NCBI GenBank assembly: GCA_963704075.1
Contig: CAVPGV010000016.1
Span: 1-64,000, forward strand
Source of the DNA: JADKAV01 sp963704075
Lineage (GTDB): Bacteria; Actinomycetota; Actinomycetes; S36-B12; UBA10799
Length of the DNA stretch: 64,000 nt
Direction of reading: 5' to 3'
The notes beneath the pieces were generated by a model. The model had not been told where the DNA came from and searched no databases. It saw nothing but the letters and a program-made list of their open reading frames with translations. The position numbers were made by a program, and so were the translations under genes. Numbering within the stretch: position 1 is the first letter of the stretch; each line of letters starts with the position of its first letter. Below, piece by piece: positions 18,183 through 31,543 of the stretch.

Positions 18183-18725
18183 CTACTCGATCAAGGCGCC
18201 CAATTCGGCCGCCGCCTCCTCGATGTCCACGTTGCGCACCACGTGATCGAACTCGTCCACGGCGGCCAGTTCGGCGTCAGCCCGGTCCAAACGGGCGGCG
18301 ACAGCAGCCTCGTCCTCGGTCCCCCTGCCGACCAGGCGGCGTTTGAGTTCCTCCGCGCTGGGCGGGGCCAGGAACACCAGCACCGCTTCTGGCATTGCGG
18401 CACGGACCTGCCGGGCGCCTTCGAGTTCGATCTCCAGCAGGACGGACTGCCCGGCGGCGAGGTGCTCCTCCACGGGACCGCGCGGGGTGCCATAGGAGTT
18501 GCCGGCGAAACTGGCCCACTCGAGCAACTGCCCCGCATGTCCCAGCGCGGCGAACTCCTCGGGCGACACGAAGAAGTACTCCTGACCATGCTGCTCCCCG
18601 GGGCGCGGAGGGCGGGTGGTGGCCGACACGGACAGCCAGATGTCCGGGCGCTGCTGCAGCAGTCGCGCGACCACCGTGGACTTGCCGACACCACTGGGCC
18701 CGGACACCACGTACAGCCGGCTCAC
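18183..18725 (-). CDS. gmk: Guanylate kinase
   Basis: Phosphorylates GMP to GDP with ATP. GTG 18725 gives 180 residues: the P-loop YVVSGPSGVGKSTVVARLL at residue 5, GMP-binding VSATTRPPRPGE and EYFFVSPEEF, then LLEIELEGARQVRAAMPEA and the lid region. Longer upstream reading is mihF in another frame. The start overlaps the mihF stop (GTGA). The 3' end has been copied to 17897-17986. Confidence 0.97.
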   Translation of the reverse strand: MSRLYVVSGPSGVGKSTVVARLLQQRPDIWLSVSATTRPPRPGEQHGQEYFFVSPEEFAALGHAGQLLEWASFAGNSYGTPRGPVEEHLAAGQSVLLEIELEGARQVRAAMPEAVLVFLAPPSAEELKRRLVGRGTEDEAAVAARLDRADAELAAVDEFDHVVRNVDIEEAAAELGALIE

Positions 18726-19036
18726 CTGGCGAGGACCTGGGACAGCGTGGCGATCTGGTTGGGTCCCAGGCCGCGGATGCGGCGGGTGGGCGAGATGTTG
18801 GCGTGCCTCATGAACCGGCCCAGGCGCTGCGGGCCGACGCCGGGCAGGCACAGCAGCGCATCCTGTACCCGCAGGGCGGCGACCACCTCGTCGACGTGGG
18901 CCAGGGCGAGCAACTCGTGCCACGTCAGGTGACCCGAACGCAATTGCTCCTTGATCTGTGCACGCCGACGTCGGTTGGCGACCGCCTTGGCGCTGGCAGC
19001 AGCACGCTGTTCGCTGGACAGGGGCGGAGGCTGCAC
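18722..19036 (-). CDS. mihF: Actinobacterial integration host factor MihF
   Basis: Small nucleoid-associated DNA-binding protein specific to actinobacteria. GTG 19036 gives 104 residues (VQPPPLSSEQRAAASAKAV). The N-terminal basic helix region precedes the conserved helix-two-turn-helix part LLCLPGVGPQRLGRFM and the signature RRIRGLGPNQIATL. It is located between pyrF and gmk as in mycobacteria and streptomycetes, 10 bases after the pyrF stop. Intact frame. Confidence 0.96.
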   Translation of the reverse strand: MQPPPLSSEQRAAASAKAVANRRRRAQIKEQLRSGHLTWHELLALAHVDEVVAALRVQDALLCLPGVGPQRLGRFMRHANISPTRRIRGLGPNQIATLSQVLAR

Positions 19037-19046
19037 GCCCGACAAC

Positions 19047-19754
19047 CTACCGAATCGAGTCCAGCGCCTGCAGCGCCTCCCCCGCAATCCCGCGCGCCGC
19101 ACCGCGCGGATCTTCGGCAGCGGTCACGGGACGTCCCACCACGAGCAGCCCCGCGCCGGAGGTGATCGCGTCCGCGGGCGTGACCACCCGGCTCTGGTCG
19201 CCGTGGTCGCCACCGGCCGGCCGGATCCCCGGGGTGATGAGCAGCGGCTCGGGGCCGAGCAACGCCCGCAGTGTGGCGACCTCCTGAGCCGAGCTCACGA
19301 TGGCCCGGGCGCCGGCTGCGACGGCCAGTCGAGCCCATCGCATGACGGCTTGTTCAGGGGTGCCAGGGATGCCCAGATCGGTGAGGTCCGCGGTACTCAG
19401 ACTGGTCAGCACCGTCACGGCGGCCACCCGCGTCTGGGGAAGTGCCTCTGCCACCGCCTCGATCCCGGCGGTCCCAGCCGCGGCGTGCACGGTGAGGATG
19501 TCCGGTTGGAGGACGGCCACCGAACGCGCGGCCCCGGCCATGGTGTTGGGAATGTCGTGCACCTTGAGATCGAGGAACAACGCGCAGTCGGGCGCGGCTG
19601 CCCGGATCTCCGCAACCCCCAACGCGCCGTCGCGCAAGTAGGTCTCCAGACCCACCTTCACGTGGGAGAACACCCCGTTCACGGCGTTCGCCCAGCGGCA
19701 GGCCGTGTCCAGGTCGGGGGCGTCGAGCGCGAGCGCGATCGGAGCGGCGGTCAT
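19047..19754 (-). CDS. pyrF: Orotidine 5'-phosphate decarboxylase
   Basis: Last step of UMP synthesis. ATG 19754 follows GAGGAGGA and yields 235 residues. The catalytic Asp-Lys-Asp set is visible in LFLDLKVHDIPNTM, with TVHAAAG, TPGIRP and VVGRPVTAAEDP. By size and motif spacing it is the shorter class 1 type, whereas mycobacterial PyrF is the longer class 2 type. ATG overlaps the pyrD stop (ATGA). It is the terminal gene of the pyrimidine cluster before mihF. Confidence 0.95.
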   Translation of the reverse strand: MTAAPIALALDAPDLDTACRWANAVNGVFSHVKVGLETYLRDGALGVAEIRAAAPDCALFLDLKVHDIPNTMAGAARSVAVLQPDILTVHAAAGTAGIEAVAEALPQTRVAAVTVLTSLSTADLTDLGIPGTPEQAVMRWARLAVAAGARAIVSSAQEVATLRALLGPEPLLITPGIRPAGGDHGDQSRVVTPADAITSGAGLLVVGRPVTAAEDPRGAARGIAGEALQALDSIR

Positions 19755-20684
19755 GTCAGTCCTCCTCGGTGAGCAATTCCGACAGCATCGGCCACGGTCT
19801 TGAATCCACGTTCGTCCAGCAGACCGAGCAGTTCGCGCTGCACCCGCACCGGGGCGGCTGGATCGTGGAAGGTCATGGTGCCGACACTGACTGCCGACGC
19901 GCCCGCGGCGATGAACTGCAGTGCGTCCTCGCCATTCGCTATTCCCCCCATGCCCAGGATCGGGCACGTCGGGCAGCGCCTGGTGGATCTGCCAGACGCA
20001 GCGCACCGCCATGGGTCGGATCGCAGGTCCGCTCAGACCCCCGGTGACCCCACCGAGGATCGGGCGCAGCGTGTCGGGGTCAATGGCCATGCCCAAGGTC
20101 GTATTCATGACCGAGAACCCGTCGGCCCCGGCGTTGTGGCACGCCAGCGCGATCTCGGCGATGCTCGTGACGTCCGGCGTCAGTTTGGCGAAGATCGGCA
20201 CGTCGTTGTTGGTGTTGCGGCGTACCTGATGGATCACCGACGAGGCCGACATGACCTCGCATGCGAAGACCTGTCCACGGCTCTCGACGTTGGGGCAGGA
20301 GATGTTCACCTCGATGGCCTTCACCGCAGGCTCGTTGCGCAGGATGCGGGCCAGTTGCGCGAACTCGTCGACAGTCTCACCGGCGATGGAGACCACCGCG
20401 GTCACGCCGTGATCGGTCAGCCACGCGAGGTCGTTCTTGAGGAAGGACTCGATCCCGGGGCCCTGCAATCCGATGGAGTTGAGCATTCCGGAGGGCGTCT
20501 CCACCATGCGCGGGGTGGGTCGCCCAGAGCGGGGTTTGAGCATGATGCTCTTGGTGACAACCCCACCGATCTCGGTCAGGTCGAAGAAGCCGGCCAGTTC
20601 CTTACCCGCCGCGGCGCAACCGGACGCGGTGAACGCGGGGCCGGCGAACTCGACACCGCCGAGGGTCACCCGAGGATCAGTCAT
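19751..20684 (-). CDS. pyrD: Dihydroorotate dehydrogenase, class 1B catalytic subunit (one frameshift)
   Basis: Oxidises dihydroorotate to orotate with FMN; the class 1B enzyme passes electrons to NAD+ through PyrK, encoded just upstream. ATG 20684 gives MTDPRVTLGGVEF. Motifs include TKSIMLKPRSGRPTPR, SIGLQGPGIESF, VEVNISCPNVESRG-type sequence and FAKLTPDVTSI. The frame breaks near 19963. After it the protein continues GGIANGEDALQFIAAGASAVSVGT to the stop at 19751. One extra base in the original read would account for this. The start overlaps the pyrK stop by eight bases and the stop overlaps pyrF. Confidence 0.94.
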
Positions 20685-21509
20685 CGCGGGGCTCCGGTGC
20701 TCCCAGGGTGTCGGCGGGCACGGTGCCGACCTCCGACCAGCGAACACGATCTCCGAAGAACACCGGCCCTTCGGTGCAGGAGCGGACCATGCGGGTCACA
20801 CCGTCGTCGCCGATCACCGGCAGCACGCAGGTCATGCACACGCCGACCCCGCAGGCCATCGACTCCTCGACAGCACACTGCGCCACGGCACCGAATTCGG
20901 CGCTCACCTCCGAAACGGCTTGCAGCATTCCCATCGGACCGCAGGCATAAACCGCCGGATGCCCACCTGCCAGGATCCGCCGCAGCGGATCGGTGACCCG
21001 CCCGCGCTCCCCCGCGGAGCCGTCGTCGGTGGTGACGTGCACGGCATCGCTGACCCGGCGCGCCTCGACCACGCCGTACAGCCGTTGCGCATCACCTGCC
21101 CCGACGATGATCTCGACCGGGCAGCCCCGGGCACGCAGCTGAGAGGCCAGCTCGAACAGCGGCGCCACCCCGTAGCCACCGCCTACCAGCACGCAGGGCA
21201 CCGGCTCGGTGGGCAGGCGGAAGGGTTGGCCCAGGGGCGCGATCACATTGATGACATCGCCGGGCCGGCGCTGCACCAGCCACTTCGTGCCCGGGCCCTT
21301 CGGTGAGACGATGATCTGCAGCGCCCCACCGGCCTTGGTGGACGCCGAGCGGATCGAGAAAGCCCGCCGCAGGATGTGGGCGTCGTCCACGGCGATCGCC
21401 ACGAAGTGCCCCGGCCGGAATCCGTCGGCGATACCGGGGGCAGCGAACGACATCTGCCAGTAGGCGCCCTCCCGGCGGACACTGAGGATCTCGGCGTCGG
21501 CCTGGGCGG

Positions 21510-21513
<4 letters not shown>
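20677..21513 (-). CDS. pyrK: Dihydroorotate dehydrogenase electron-transfer subunit PyrK
   Basis: FAD/[2Fe-2S] subunit that carries electrons from PyrD to NAD+. The 278-residue protein starts at ATG 21513 (MTAQADAEILSVRR). The FAD/NAD reductase fold is seen in RRAFSIRSAS, VSPKGPGTKWL and LVGGGYGVAPLF. The C-terminal iron-sulfur cysteines lie in SMACGVGVCMTCVLP and SCTEGPVF. It overlaps carB and pyrD, consistent with stoichiometric synthesis with PyrD. Its presence identifies the dehydrogenase as NAD-linked class 1B and not quinone-linked. Confidence 0.95.
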
Positions 21514-24794
<3,281 letters not shown>

Positions 24795-24795
<1 letters not shown>

Positions 24796-25953
24796 CAGGA
24801 CCGCCCCTCCATCGCCGCGGCGAATCTGTCGAACAAGTAGGCCGAATCGTGCGGACCGGCGGCCGCCTCCGGGTGGTACTGGACGCTGAACGCCGGGACA
24901 TCCAGGCACTGCAGCCCTTCCACCACATCGTCGTTGAGGCAGACGTGGCTGACCCGGACTCGACCGAACTCACCGTCGATCTCGGTGTCCAGCGGCGCCT
25001 TCACCGCGAATCCGTGGTTGTGCGCGGTGACCTCGACCTTGCCGGTCGAACGGTCCTGCACCGGCTGGTTGATACCGCGATGGCCGTAGGCCAGCTTGTA
25101 GGTGTCGAAGCCGAGCGCGCGGCCCAGGATCTGGTTGCCGAAGCAGATGCCGAACGTGGGAAGCGCGTCACCCAGCGCACTGCGGGCGATGCCCACCGCA
25201 TGGTCGGCGGTGGCAGGGTCACCGGGGCCGTTGGAGAAGAACAAACCATCCGGGTTGAGCGCCCGGATCTGCTCGTAGCTGTAGTCCGACGGCACGACGT
25301 GCACGGTCATCCCGCGCTGCGGACATCAGCGTCGGGGTCATGCGCTTGATCCCCAGGTCGACGGCCACCACGGTGAACCGGCTCTCGCCGACGGCGGGTA
25401 CCACGTACGGCTCATCCGTGCTGACCTGTGCCGAGAGGTTCGCGCCGAGCATGCCCGGGGAGGCCTTGACCTGCTCGAGCATCGACGCGGCGTCGGTCAG
25501 GGCATCCCCGCTGAACAGGCCCACCCGCATCACGCCCCGCTCGCGCAGGTGGCGCGTAAGCGCACGGGTGTCCACGCCGCGGACCCCCACGACGCCGGCG
25601 GCGGCCAACGCCTCGCCCAGCGGGTCGGTGGCGCGCCAGTTGCTGGCCACGGGGCTCAAGTCACGGATGACGAAGCCCGCGGCCCAGATGCGCCCTGACT
25701 CCGGGTCCTCGAGGTTCATGCCGGTGTTGCCGATGTGCGGCGCGGTCATGACGATGACCTGGCGGTGGTACGACGGGTCAGTGAGGGTCTCCTGATATCC
25801 GGTCATGCCGGTGGAGAACACCGCCTCGCCGAACACTCTGCCGCGCGCACCGAAGGCCTCGCCACGCATGGACGTGCCATCTTCCAGGACCAGCAGCGCC
25901 GGTTCGGCGGTCCCGCTGTCCGGGTCGTCGAGCACCGGAATGGTGAAACTCAT
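24795..25953 (-). CDS. carA: Carbamoyl-phosphate synthase small subunit (one frameshift)
   Basis: Glutaminase subunit that feeds ammonia to CarB. ATG 25953 follows AGGTGAGGAG. The N-terminal CPSase domain shows FGEAVFSTGMTGYQETLTDPS and APHIGNTGMN. The C-terminal class I amidotransferase has SNGPGDP, the nucleophile in FGICFGNQILGRALG and the His/Glu pair in YHPEAAAGPHDS. The frame breaks near 25316, between LMSAARG and TVHVVPSDYSYEQ, exactly at the domain junction. Both parts are complete, so a base error is likely. It overlaps the membrane protein gene upstream and carB downstream. Confidence 0.95.
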
Positions 25954-26477
25954 CAGTTCTCCTCACCTAGCGCCCGGCTGGCATCGACCAGCCGGACCAC
26001 GTCTTCTGCCGCGTCGGGGCGAAATCCCGTCTGCAGGGGGGTGTCTCCGGCATTCCAGAACCACAGCACCACACCGTCCTTCTCCGCCACCTGCGCGGCC
26101 ACACCGCGACCGAGCTCGGTAGCGGTGATCTGGTTGGCCGGCAGGAAGATCGAGGGTTCTCCGATCCGTTCCAGACGCACGCCCTGCGCCGCGATGCTGG
26201 CCGAGGCGTTGCCCGGGGCACCCAGACCGCCGGCGACCACGCGTTGCATCCAGTCCTGCGCCGGAGATGTTCCCAGATACCGTCCGACCACCTCGAGGTC
26301 GGGCTCGAAACCCGCGGGTACCCGTTGCAGCGGCAGGTCCATCGCTTCGCGTCGCTTCCAACTGCGCCACATCCCCCACACGGCGAGCACCGTCACCCCC
26401 AGCACGCCGAACGTCAGGAGCAGGCGCTGCGGCCACGCGGTGACCTGTTGCGATTCGGCGGCCAGCAGGATGATCAT
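25953..26477 (-). CDS. Membrane protein with PH-like domain, pyrimidine cluster
   Basis: A 174-residue protein with one N-terminal transmembrane helix (about residues 17-38, LLLTFGVLGVTVLAVWGMW) followed by a basic stretch (RSWKRR), placing the rest in the cytoplasm. The soluble part (PAGFEPDLEVVGRYLGTS, GVRLERIGEPSIFLPANQI) resembles the PH-like-domain proteins found between pyrC and carA in many actinobacteria; their job is unknown. It overlaps pyrC (ATGA) and carA, so it is made with the pyrimidine enzymes. Family call from position and fold resemblance, not from a search. Confidence 0.8.
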   Translation of the reverse strand: MIILLAAESQQVTAWPQRLLLTFGVLGVTVLAVWGMWRSWKRREAMDLPLQRVPAGFEPDLEVVGRYLGTSPAQDWMQRVVAGGLGAPGNASASIAAQGVRLERIGEPSIFLPANQITATELGRGVAAQVAEKDGVVLWFWNAGDTPLQTGFRPDAAEDVVRLVDASRALGEEN

Positions 26478-27762
26478 CAGACGGTTTCGAGCTCCACCAG
26501 TGTGTTGTCCAGGACAGTGGGCCGTCCGCGCAGCCAGGTACCCATGACGCGTCCGTGCAGGACCATCCCTGCGTAGGGGGTGTTGCGGCTGCGGCTGACC
26601 ATGTCCCCGGTCCCCACGATCCACTCCGGATCGGGATCGAAGAGCGTCAGGTTCGCGGGTTCGCCGACAGCGATCGGGCGGCCGTGCCCGGACACCCGGC
26701 CGATGTTGGCAGGAGTCACGGACATCCGGTCGGCCACCTGCTGCCAGTCCAGCAGCCCCGGTCGGACCATGGTCTCGTTGACGACGCTCAGCGCGGTCTG
26801 CAGCCCCAGCATCCCGAAGGCGGCCGCGGCCCACTCGCACTCCTTGTCCTCCATGGCGTGCGGGGCGTGGTCGGTGGCGACGATGTCGATGATCCCGTCG
26901 GCGAGAGCCTGCCGGACCGCCTGCACATCGGTCTCGCTGCGCAGGGGCGGGTTCACCTTGTAGATCGGGTCGTAGGTGGCAGCCAGATCGTGGGTGAGCA
27001 ACAGGTGGTGCGGGGTGACTTCCGCGGTCACCGTGATACCGCGGCTCTTCGCCCACCGAAGAATCTCCACGGAGCCGGCCGTCGAGACGTGGCAGATATG
27101 CAGGCGTGATCCGACATGTTCGGCCAGCAGCACATCCCGGGCGATGATCGCCTCCTCAGCCACCGCCGGCCACCCGGCGAGTCCGAGTTGCCCGGACAAC
27201 TCCCCCTCATGCATCTGCGCACCCTCGGTGAGCCGGGGCTCCTGTGCGTGCTGGGCGATGACTCCGTCGAAGGCCTTCACGTATTCCAAGGCACGGCGCA
27301 TCAACTGCGCGTCGGAGACGCAGTGCCCGTCGTCGCTGAACACCCGGACCCGGGCGTGCGAATCGGCCATCGCGCCGAGTTCGGCCAGCCGCTTGCCCTC
27401 CAGCCCGACCGTGACCGCACCCACCGGGCGCACATCGGCGTACCCGGCTTCGACACCCAGGCGCCACACCTGTTCGACGACACCGGCGGTGTCGGCGACC
27501 GGATCGGTGTTGGCCATCGCATGGACCGCGGTGAAACCTCCCACGGCCGCAGCCCTGGTGCCGGACTCCACCGTCTCGGCATCCTCACGACCCGGTTCGC
27601 GCAGATGGGTGTGCAGGTCGACCAGCCCCGGTAGCAGGACAGCGCCGTGTCCCTCCACGACGTCGTCGCCGTCGAGGCCAGGCCCGATCTCCACGATCAC
27701 CGAGTCCTCGATCCGCACATCGACGGCCTCGCCGCCCAGCGGGCGCACATCACGCAGAACTG

Positions 27763-27766
<4 letters not shown>
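26477..27766 (-). CDS. pyrC: Dihydroorotase
   Basis: Zinc amidohydrolase that cyclises N-carbamoyl-aspartate to dihydroorotate. The 429-residue sequence has the metal ligands in LVDLHTHLREPG, the NTDP turn (MANTDPVADT), VFSDDGHCVSD, HVSTAGSVE and IVATDHAPHAMEDK. The last holds the catalytic Asp. It is a type I, PyrC/AllB-like dihydroorotase. ATG 27766 overlaps the pyrB stop. Intact frame. Confidence 0.97.
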
Positions 27767-28695
<929 letters not shown>

Positions 28696-29241
28696 TCAGT
28701 TACCTCCAGCGCGCACCAGGCGCACGGCATCGGTTCCGTCGGTTTCGGTCAGGGTCACCTGGACGTCGTCGTCGCGCGAGGTCGGCAGGTTCTTGCCCAC
28801 GTAGTCGGCGCGGATGGGCAGATCGCGGTGACCTCGGTCGACCAGAACGGCCAGTTGCACGGCCCTTGGCCGGCCGGCGTCGGACAGCGCATCCATGGCG
28901 GCGCGCGTCGTGCGACCGCTGAACAACACGTCGTCGACCAGGACCACTGTCTTGCCGGTGATGTCACCACCCGGGATCACGGTCGGATGCAGCGCGACGG
29001 TGGGCCGTAGTCGCAGGTCATCGCGGTACATCCCCACGTCGAGCGCGCCCGCGGGGACCTCCCGGCCCTCGATGCCGGACATGGCTGCAGCGATCCGCCT
29101 GGCAAGGGGTACACCTCGGCGGGGGATGCCCAGCAGCACCAGGTCATCGGCGCCGCGGTTGCGTTCGAGGATTTCGTGAGCGATGCGTACCACCGCTCGA
29201 TTGATATCTGAGTCGGTGAGGGACTCTTGGTCAGGCGACAT
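28696..29241 (-). CDS. pyrR: PyrR bifunctional regulator / uracil phosphoribosyltransferase
   Basis: UMP-responsive mRNA-binding regulator of pyrimidine genes that also has uracil phosphoribosyltransferase activity. ATG 29241 (MSPDQESLTDSDINRAV) gives 181 residues; the long upstream open frame is non-coding leader. Markers are LGIPRRGVPLARRIA, the PRPP-binding loop VVLVDDVLFSGRTTRAAMDAL-type segment (about residues 100-120) and LVDRGHRDLPIRADYVGKN. It heads the pyr operon, and a hairpin matching PyrR-binding RNA lies immediately before its start codon. Confidence 0.96.
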   Translation of the reverse strand: MSPDQESLTDSDINRAVVRIAHEILERNRGADDLVLLGIPRRGVPLARRIAAAMSGIEGREVPAGALDVGMYRDDLRLRPTVALHPTVIPGGDITGKTVVLVDDVLFSGRTTRAAMDALSDAGRPRAVQLAVLVDRGHRDLPIRADYVGKNLPTSRDDDVQVTLTETDGTDAVRLVRAGGN

Positions 29242-29244
29242 CGC

Positions 29245-29274
29245 GTCCAACCCCCCTTCTCCGCCTCGCTGGAC
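29245..29274 (-). promoter_or_regulatory. Putative PyrR-binding hairpin over the pyrR ribosome-binding site
   Basis: The minus-strand leader reads GTCCAGCGAGGCGGAGAAGG and then a G-run closing with TGGAC. GTCCA (29274-29270) pairs with TGGAC (29249-29245), and the segment TCCAGCGAGG resembles the UCCAGAGAGG core of known PyrR-binding loops. The purine-rich loop contains the AAGGGGGG that must serve as the Shine-Dalgarno site. PyrR bound here would block translation, the mechanism described for mycobacterial PyrR. Binding itself is inference. Confidence 0.6.
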
Positions 29275-29420
29275 GGTGGTTAAAGGAAAGGCTTTCGTCG
29301 ACGACGCTATCACCCTTATAGACAGCACCTTGGTAGGCGGTTCCCGCCGAGTTGCCTCCCCAGTATCACGCTCCGTAACCTCACACCTGACAGTCCTGAG
29401 TCCGAATTGGAGCGCAGCCC

Positions 29421-29909
29421 ATGGCAACTGAGTACGGGCGAGCGCTCGGAGCCAAACTACGTTCCATCCGGCAACAGCAGGGCATGTCCCTGCACGGCGT
29501 CGAGGAGAAGTCCGAGGGCCGCTGGAAGGCAGTCGTGGTCGGTTCCTACGAGCGCGGCGACCGTGCCGTGACGGTGCAGAAACTGGCGGCACTGGCGGAC
29601 TTCTACGGTGTCCCGGTCGCTGAGCTGCTCCCTGACAGTTCTCCTGGCTCCGCGGCCGAGCCGCCAGCCCGGCTCGTGCTCGACTTGGAACGCCTGGGCC
29701 AGGTACCTGCGGACAAGGTGGGTCCGTTGGCCCGGTACGCAGCGGCCATCCAGGCCCAGCGCGGGGACTACAACGGCCGGATCCTCAGCATTCGACAGGA
29801 CGATCTGCGGACCCTTGCGGTCATCTACGACGAACCGCCCGGTGTTCTCGCCGACCAACTTGTGGCGTGGGGCGTTCTCAACCCTGAAGCTCGACAGAAG
29901 CTTGACTGA
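29421..29909 (+). CDS. bldD: BldD-type transcriptional regulator
   Basis: Homologue of the Streptomyces developmental master repressor BldD. The 162-residue protein has an N-terminal XRE helix-turn-helix (LGAKLRSIRQQQGMSLHGVEEKS; VGSYERGDRAVTVQKL; YGVPVAELLP) and the C-terminal BldD domain (LVLDLERLGQVPADKVGPLARYAAAI). The bipartite c-di-GMP-binding signature RGD-X8-RQDD is preserved (RGDYNGRILSIRQDD). ATG 29421 follows GGAGCG. It is divergent from pyrR across about 180 bases and convergent with pyk. Target genes cannot be read from the sequence. Confidence 0.94.
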   Translation: MATEYGRALGAKLRSIRQQQGMSLHGVEEKSEGRWKAVVVGSYERGDRAVTVQKLAALADFYGVPVAELLPDSSPGSAAEPPARLVLDLERLGQVPADKVGPLARYAAAIQAQRGDYNGRILSIRQDDLRTLAVIYDEPPGVLADQLVAWGVLNPEARQKLD

Positions 29910-29990
29910 TTCCGCCATCCAACGTGTGCCGCGATCCCGCGACCCGCGAGTGCCCTTCCCGCGAGCCCGCCGTGCCCGCGTCCCGCGAGT

Positions 29991-30052
29991 GCCGAGTGTT
30001 GCGCGGTTGCTGCTTTCTTGGGTCGAAAACCAGCAACCGTGCAACACTCGGC
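29991..30052. terminator. Long hairpin between convergent bldD and pyk (family A, copy 2)
   Basis: GCCGAGTGTTGC plus GCGGTTGCTG (29991-30012) pairs with CAGCAACCGTGCAACACTCGGC-type sequence at 30031-30052, 22 bp with one G-U-compatible difference. It sits between the ends of bldD (plus, 29909) and pyk (minus, 30068), the place for a bidirectional terminator. Its outer arms match the hairpin at 18082-18139, so it may also be a dispersed repeat. Confidence 0.65.
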
Positions 30053-30067
30053 GGCTTTCGTCGGCCG

Positions 30068-31543
30068 TCAGACCTGTGCGGCAACCTCGGCTTCTTCGGC
30101 CCGGCCGGCTGAGCCCGAACCCACCAGATGGACCCGCATCCCGTTGGTGGTACCGGGGACACCCGGCGGAACACCGGCGATCACGACCACCTTGTCCCCG
30201 GGTGCAGCCAACGACATCTGCGAGATCCGCAGGTCGACGTGCTCCACGAGTTCGTCGGTGTGGTGCACCTTCTTGCCGTCGAACGGGGTGATCCCCCACA
30301 CCAACGCCAAGTAGTTGCGCACATGCGCATTGGGGGTGAAGCAGAGGATCGGGATCCTGGAACGGTGACGGGCGACCAAGCGGGGCGTCAGGCCCGTCTC
30401 TGTGAACGAGATGATGAACTTCGCGTCCACTTCGTCGGCCACTTCCGTGGCTGCCCGGGTGATGGCTCTGGCCGTGGAACCGGTGCGGTTGTCCGCCGAT
30501 CCCGATACCGATCCCAGCGCCTTCTCCTCGACGTACTCGATGATCCGGGCCATCGTCCTGACCACCAGGTCCGGGTGATCACCGACACTGGTCTCCCCGC
30601 TGAGCATCAGCGCGTCGGTGCCGTCGAGCACAGCATTCGCGACGTCGGAGGCCTCTGCGCGGGTCGGTCGACTGCTGGTGACCATGCTGTCCAGCATCTG
30701 AGTGGCCACGATCACCGGTTTCGCGGCCGCCCGAGAAAGCTGGATCGCGCGCTTCTGCACCAGCGGTACCTGCTCGAGCGGAAGTTCCACGCCCAGATCA
30801 CCACGCGCGACCATGATCCCGTCGAACGTCTCGATGATCGCCGACAGGTGGTCGACGGCCTGCGGTTTCTCGATCTTGGCCAGGATCGGGCGATGGACTC
30901 CCTGCTCGTCCATGATCCGGCGGACGTCGTCGATGTCCTCGGGCCGCTGCACGAAGGACAGCGCAACGATGTCCACATCCGCCTTCAGAGCCCAGCGCAG
31001 ATCGTCGACGTCCTTCTCGGACAACGCCGGGACACTGACCACCACGCCTGGAAGGTTGATCCCCTTGTTATTGCTGACGCGGCCACCCACGAGCACCTCG
31101 CACACGACGTCGGTCTCACCGACCTCCACAGCCCGCAGCGTCACGTTCCCGTCGTCGATGAGGACCTCATCACCCACGGTGACGTCATCGGTGAGATTGG
31201 CATAGGTGGTGGAACAGATCTCGGCGTCCCCGGGCACATCGCGGGTGGTGATGGTGAAAGGCTGGCCCTGCACGAGATCGACCTGCTGGTTGGCGAACGT
31301 GCCCAGCCGGATCTTGGGTCCCTGCAGGTCTGCGAGAACCGCTACCCCCACCCCCGCATCGCGGGCTGATCGACGAACCAGTTCCAGGCGCGCCTGGTGA
31401 TCGGCCTTCGTGCCATGGCTCAGGTTGAGGCGAGCCACCGACATCCCACTATGGATGAGTTTGGCCATGGTCTCTTCGGAATCCGTTGCCGGGCCGAGAG
31501 TGCACACAATTTTCGCTCGACGCACTCGTCCGAGAGTAGTCAC
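30068..31543 (-). CDS. pyk: Pyruvate kinase
   Basis: Transfers phosphate from phosphoenolpyruvate to ADP, ending glycolysis. The 491-residue protein has RRAKIVCTLGPATDSEE, MSVARLNLSHGT, VLADLQGPKIRLG, the B-domain (DVTVGDEVLIDDG), the active-site helix IMVARGDLGVELPLEQVP and VIVATQMLDSM. The C-terminal allosteric domain is complete. GTG 31543 is used; GTG 31525 (six residues shorter, RRAKIV) is an equally plausible start because neither has a strong ribosome-binding site. Confidence 0.97.
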   Translation of the reverse strand: MTTLGRVRRAKIVCTLGPATDSEETMAKLIHSGMSVARLNLSHGTKADHQARLELVRRSARDAGVGVAVLADLQGPKIRLGTFANQQVDLVQGQPFTITTRDVPGDAEICSTTYANLTDDVTVGDEVLIDDGNVTLRAVEVGETDVVCEVLVGGRVSNNKGINLPGVVVSVPALSEKDVDDLRWALKADVDIVALSFVQRPEDIDDVRRIMDEQGVHRPILAKIEKPQAVDHLSAIIETFDGIMVARGDLGVELPLEQVPLVQKRAIQLSRAAAKPVIVATQMLDSMVTSSRPTRAEASDVANAVLDGTDALMLSGETSVGDHPDLVVRTMARIIEYVEEKALGSVSGSADNRTGSTARAITRAATEVADEVDAKFIISFTETGLTPRLVARHRSRIPILCFTPNAHVRNYLALVWGITPFDGKKVHHTDELVEHVDLRISQMSLAAPGDKVVVIAGVPPGVPGTTNGMRVHLVGSGSAGRAEEAEVAAQV

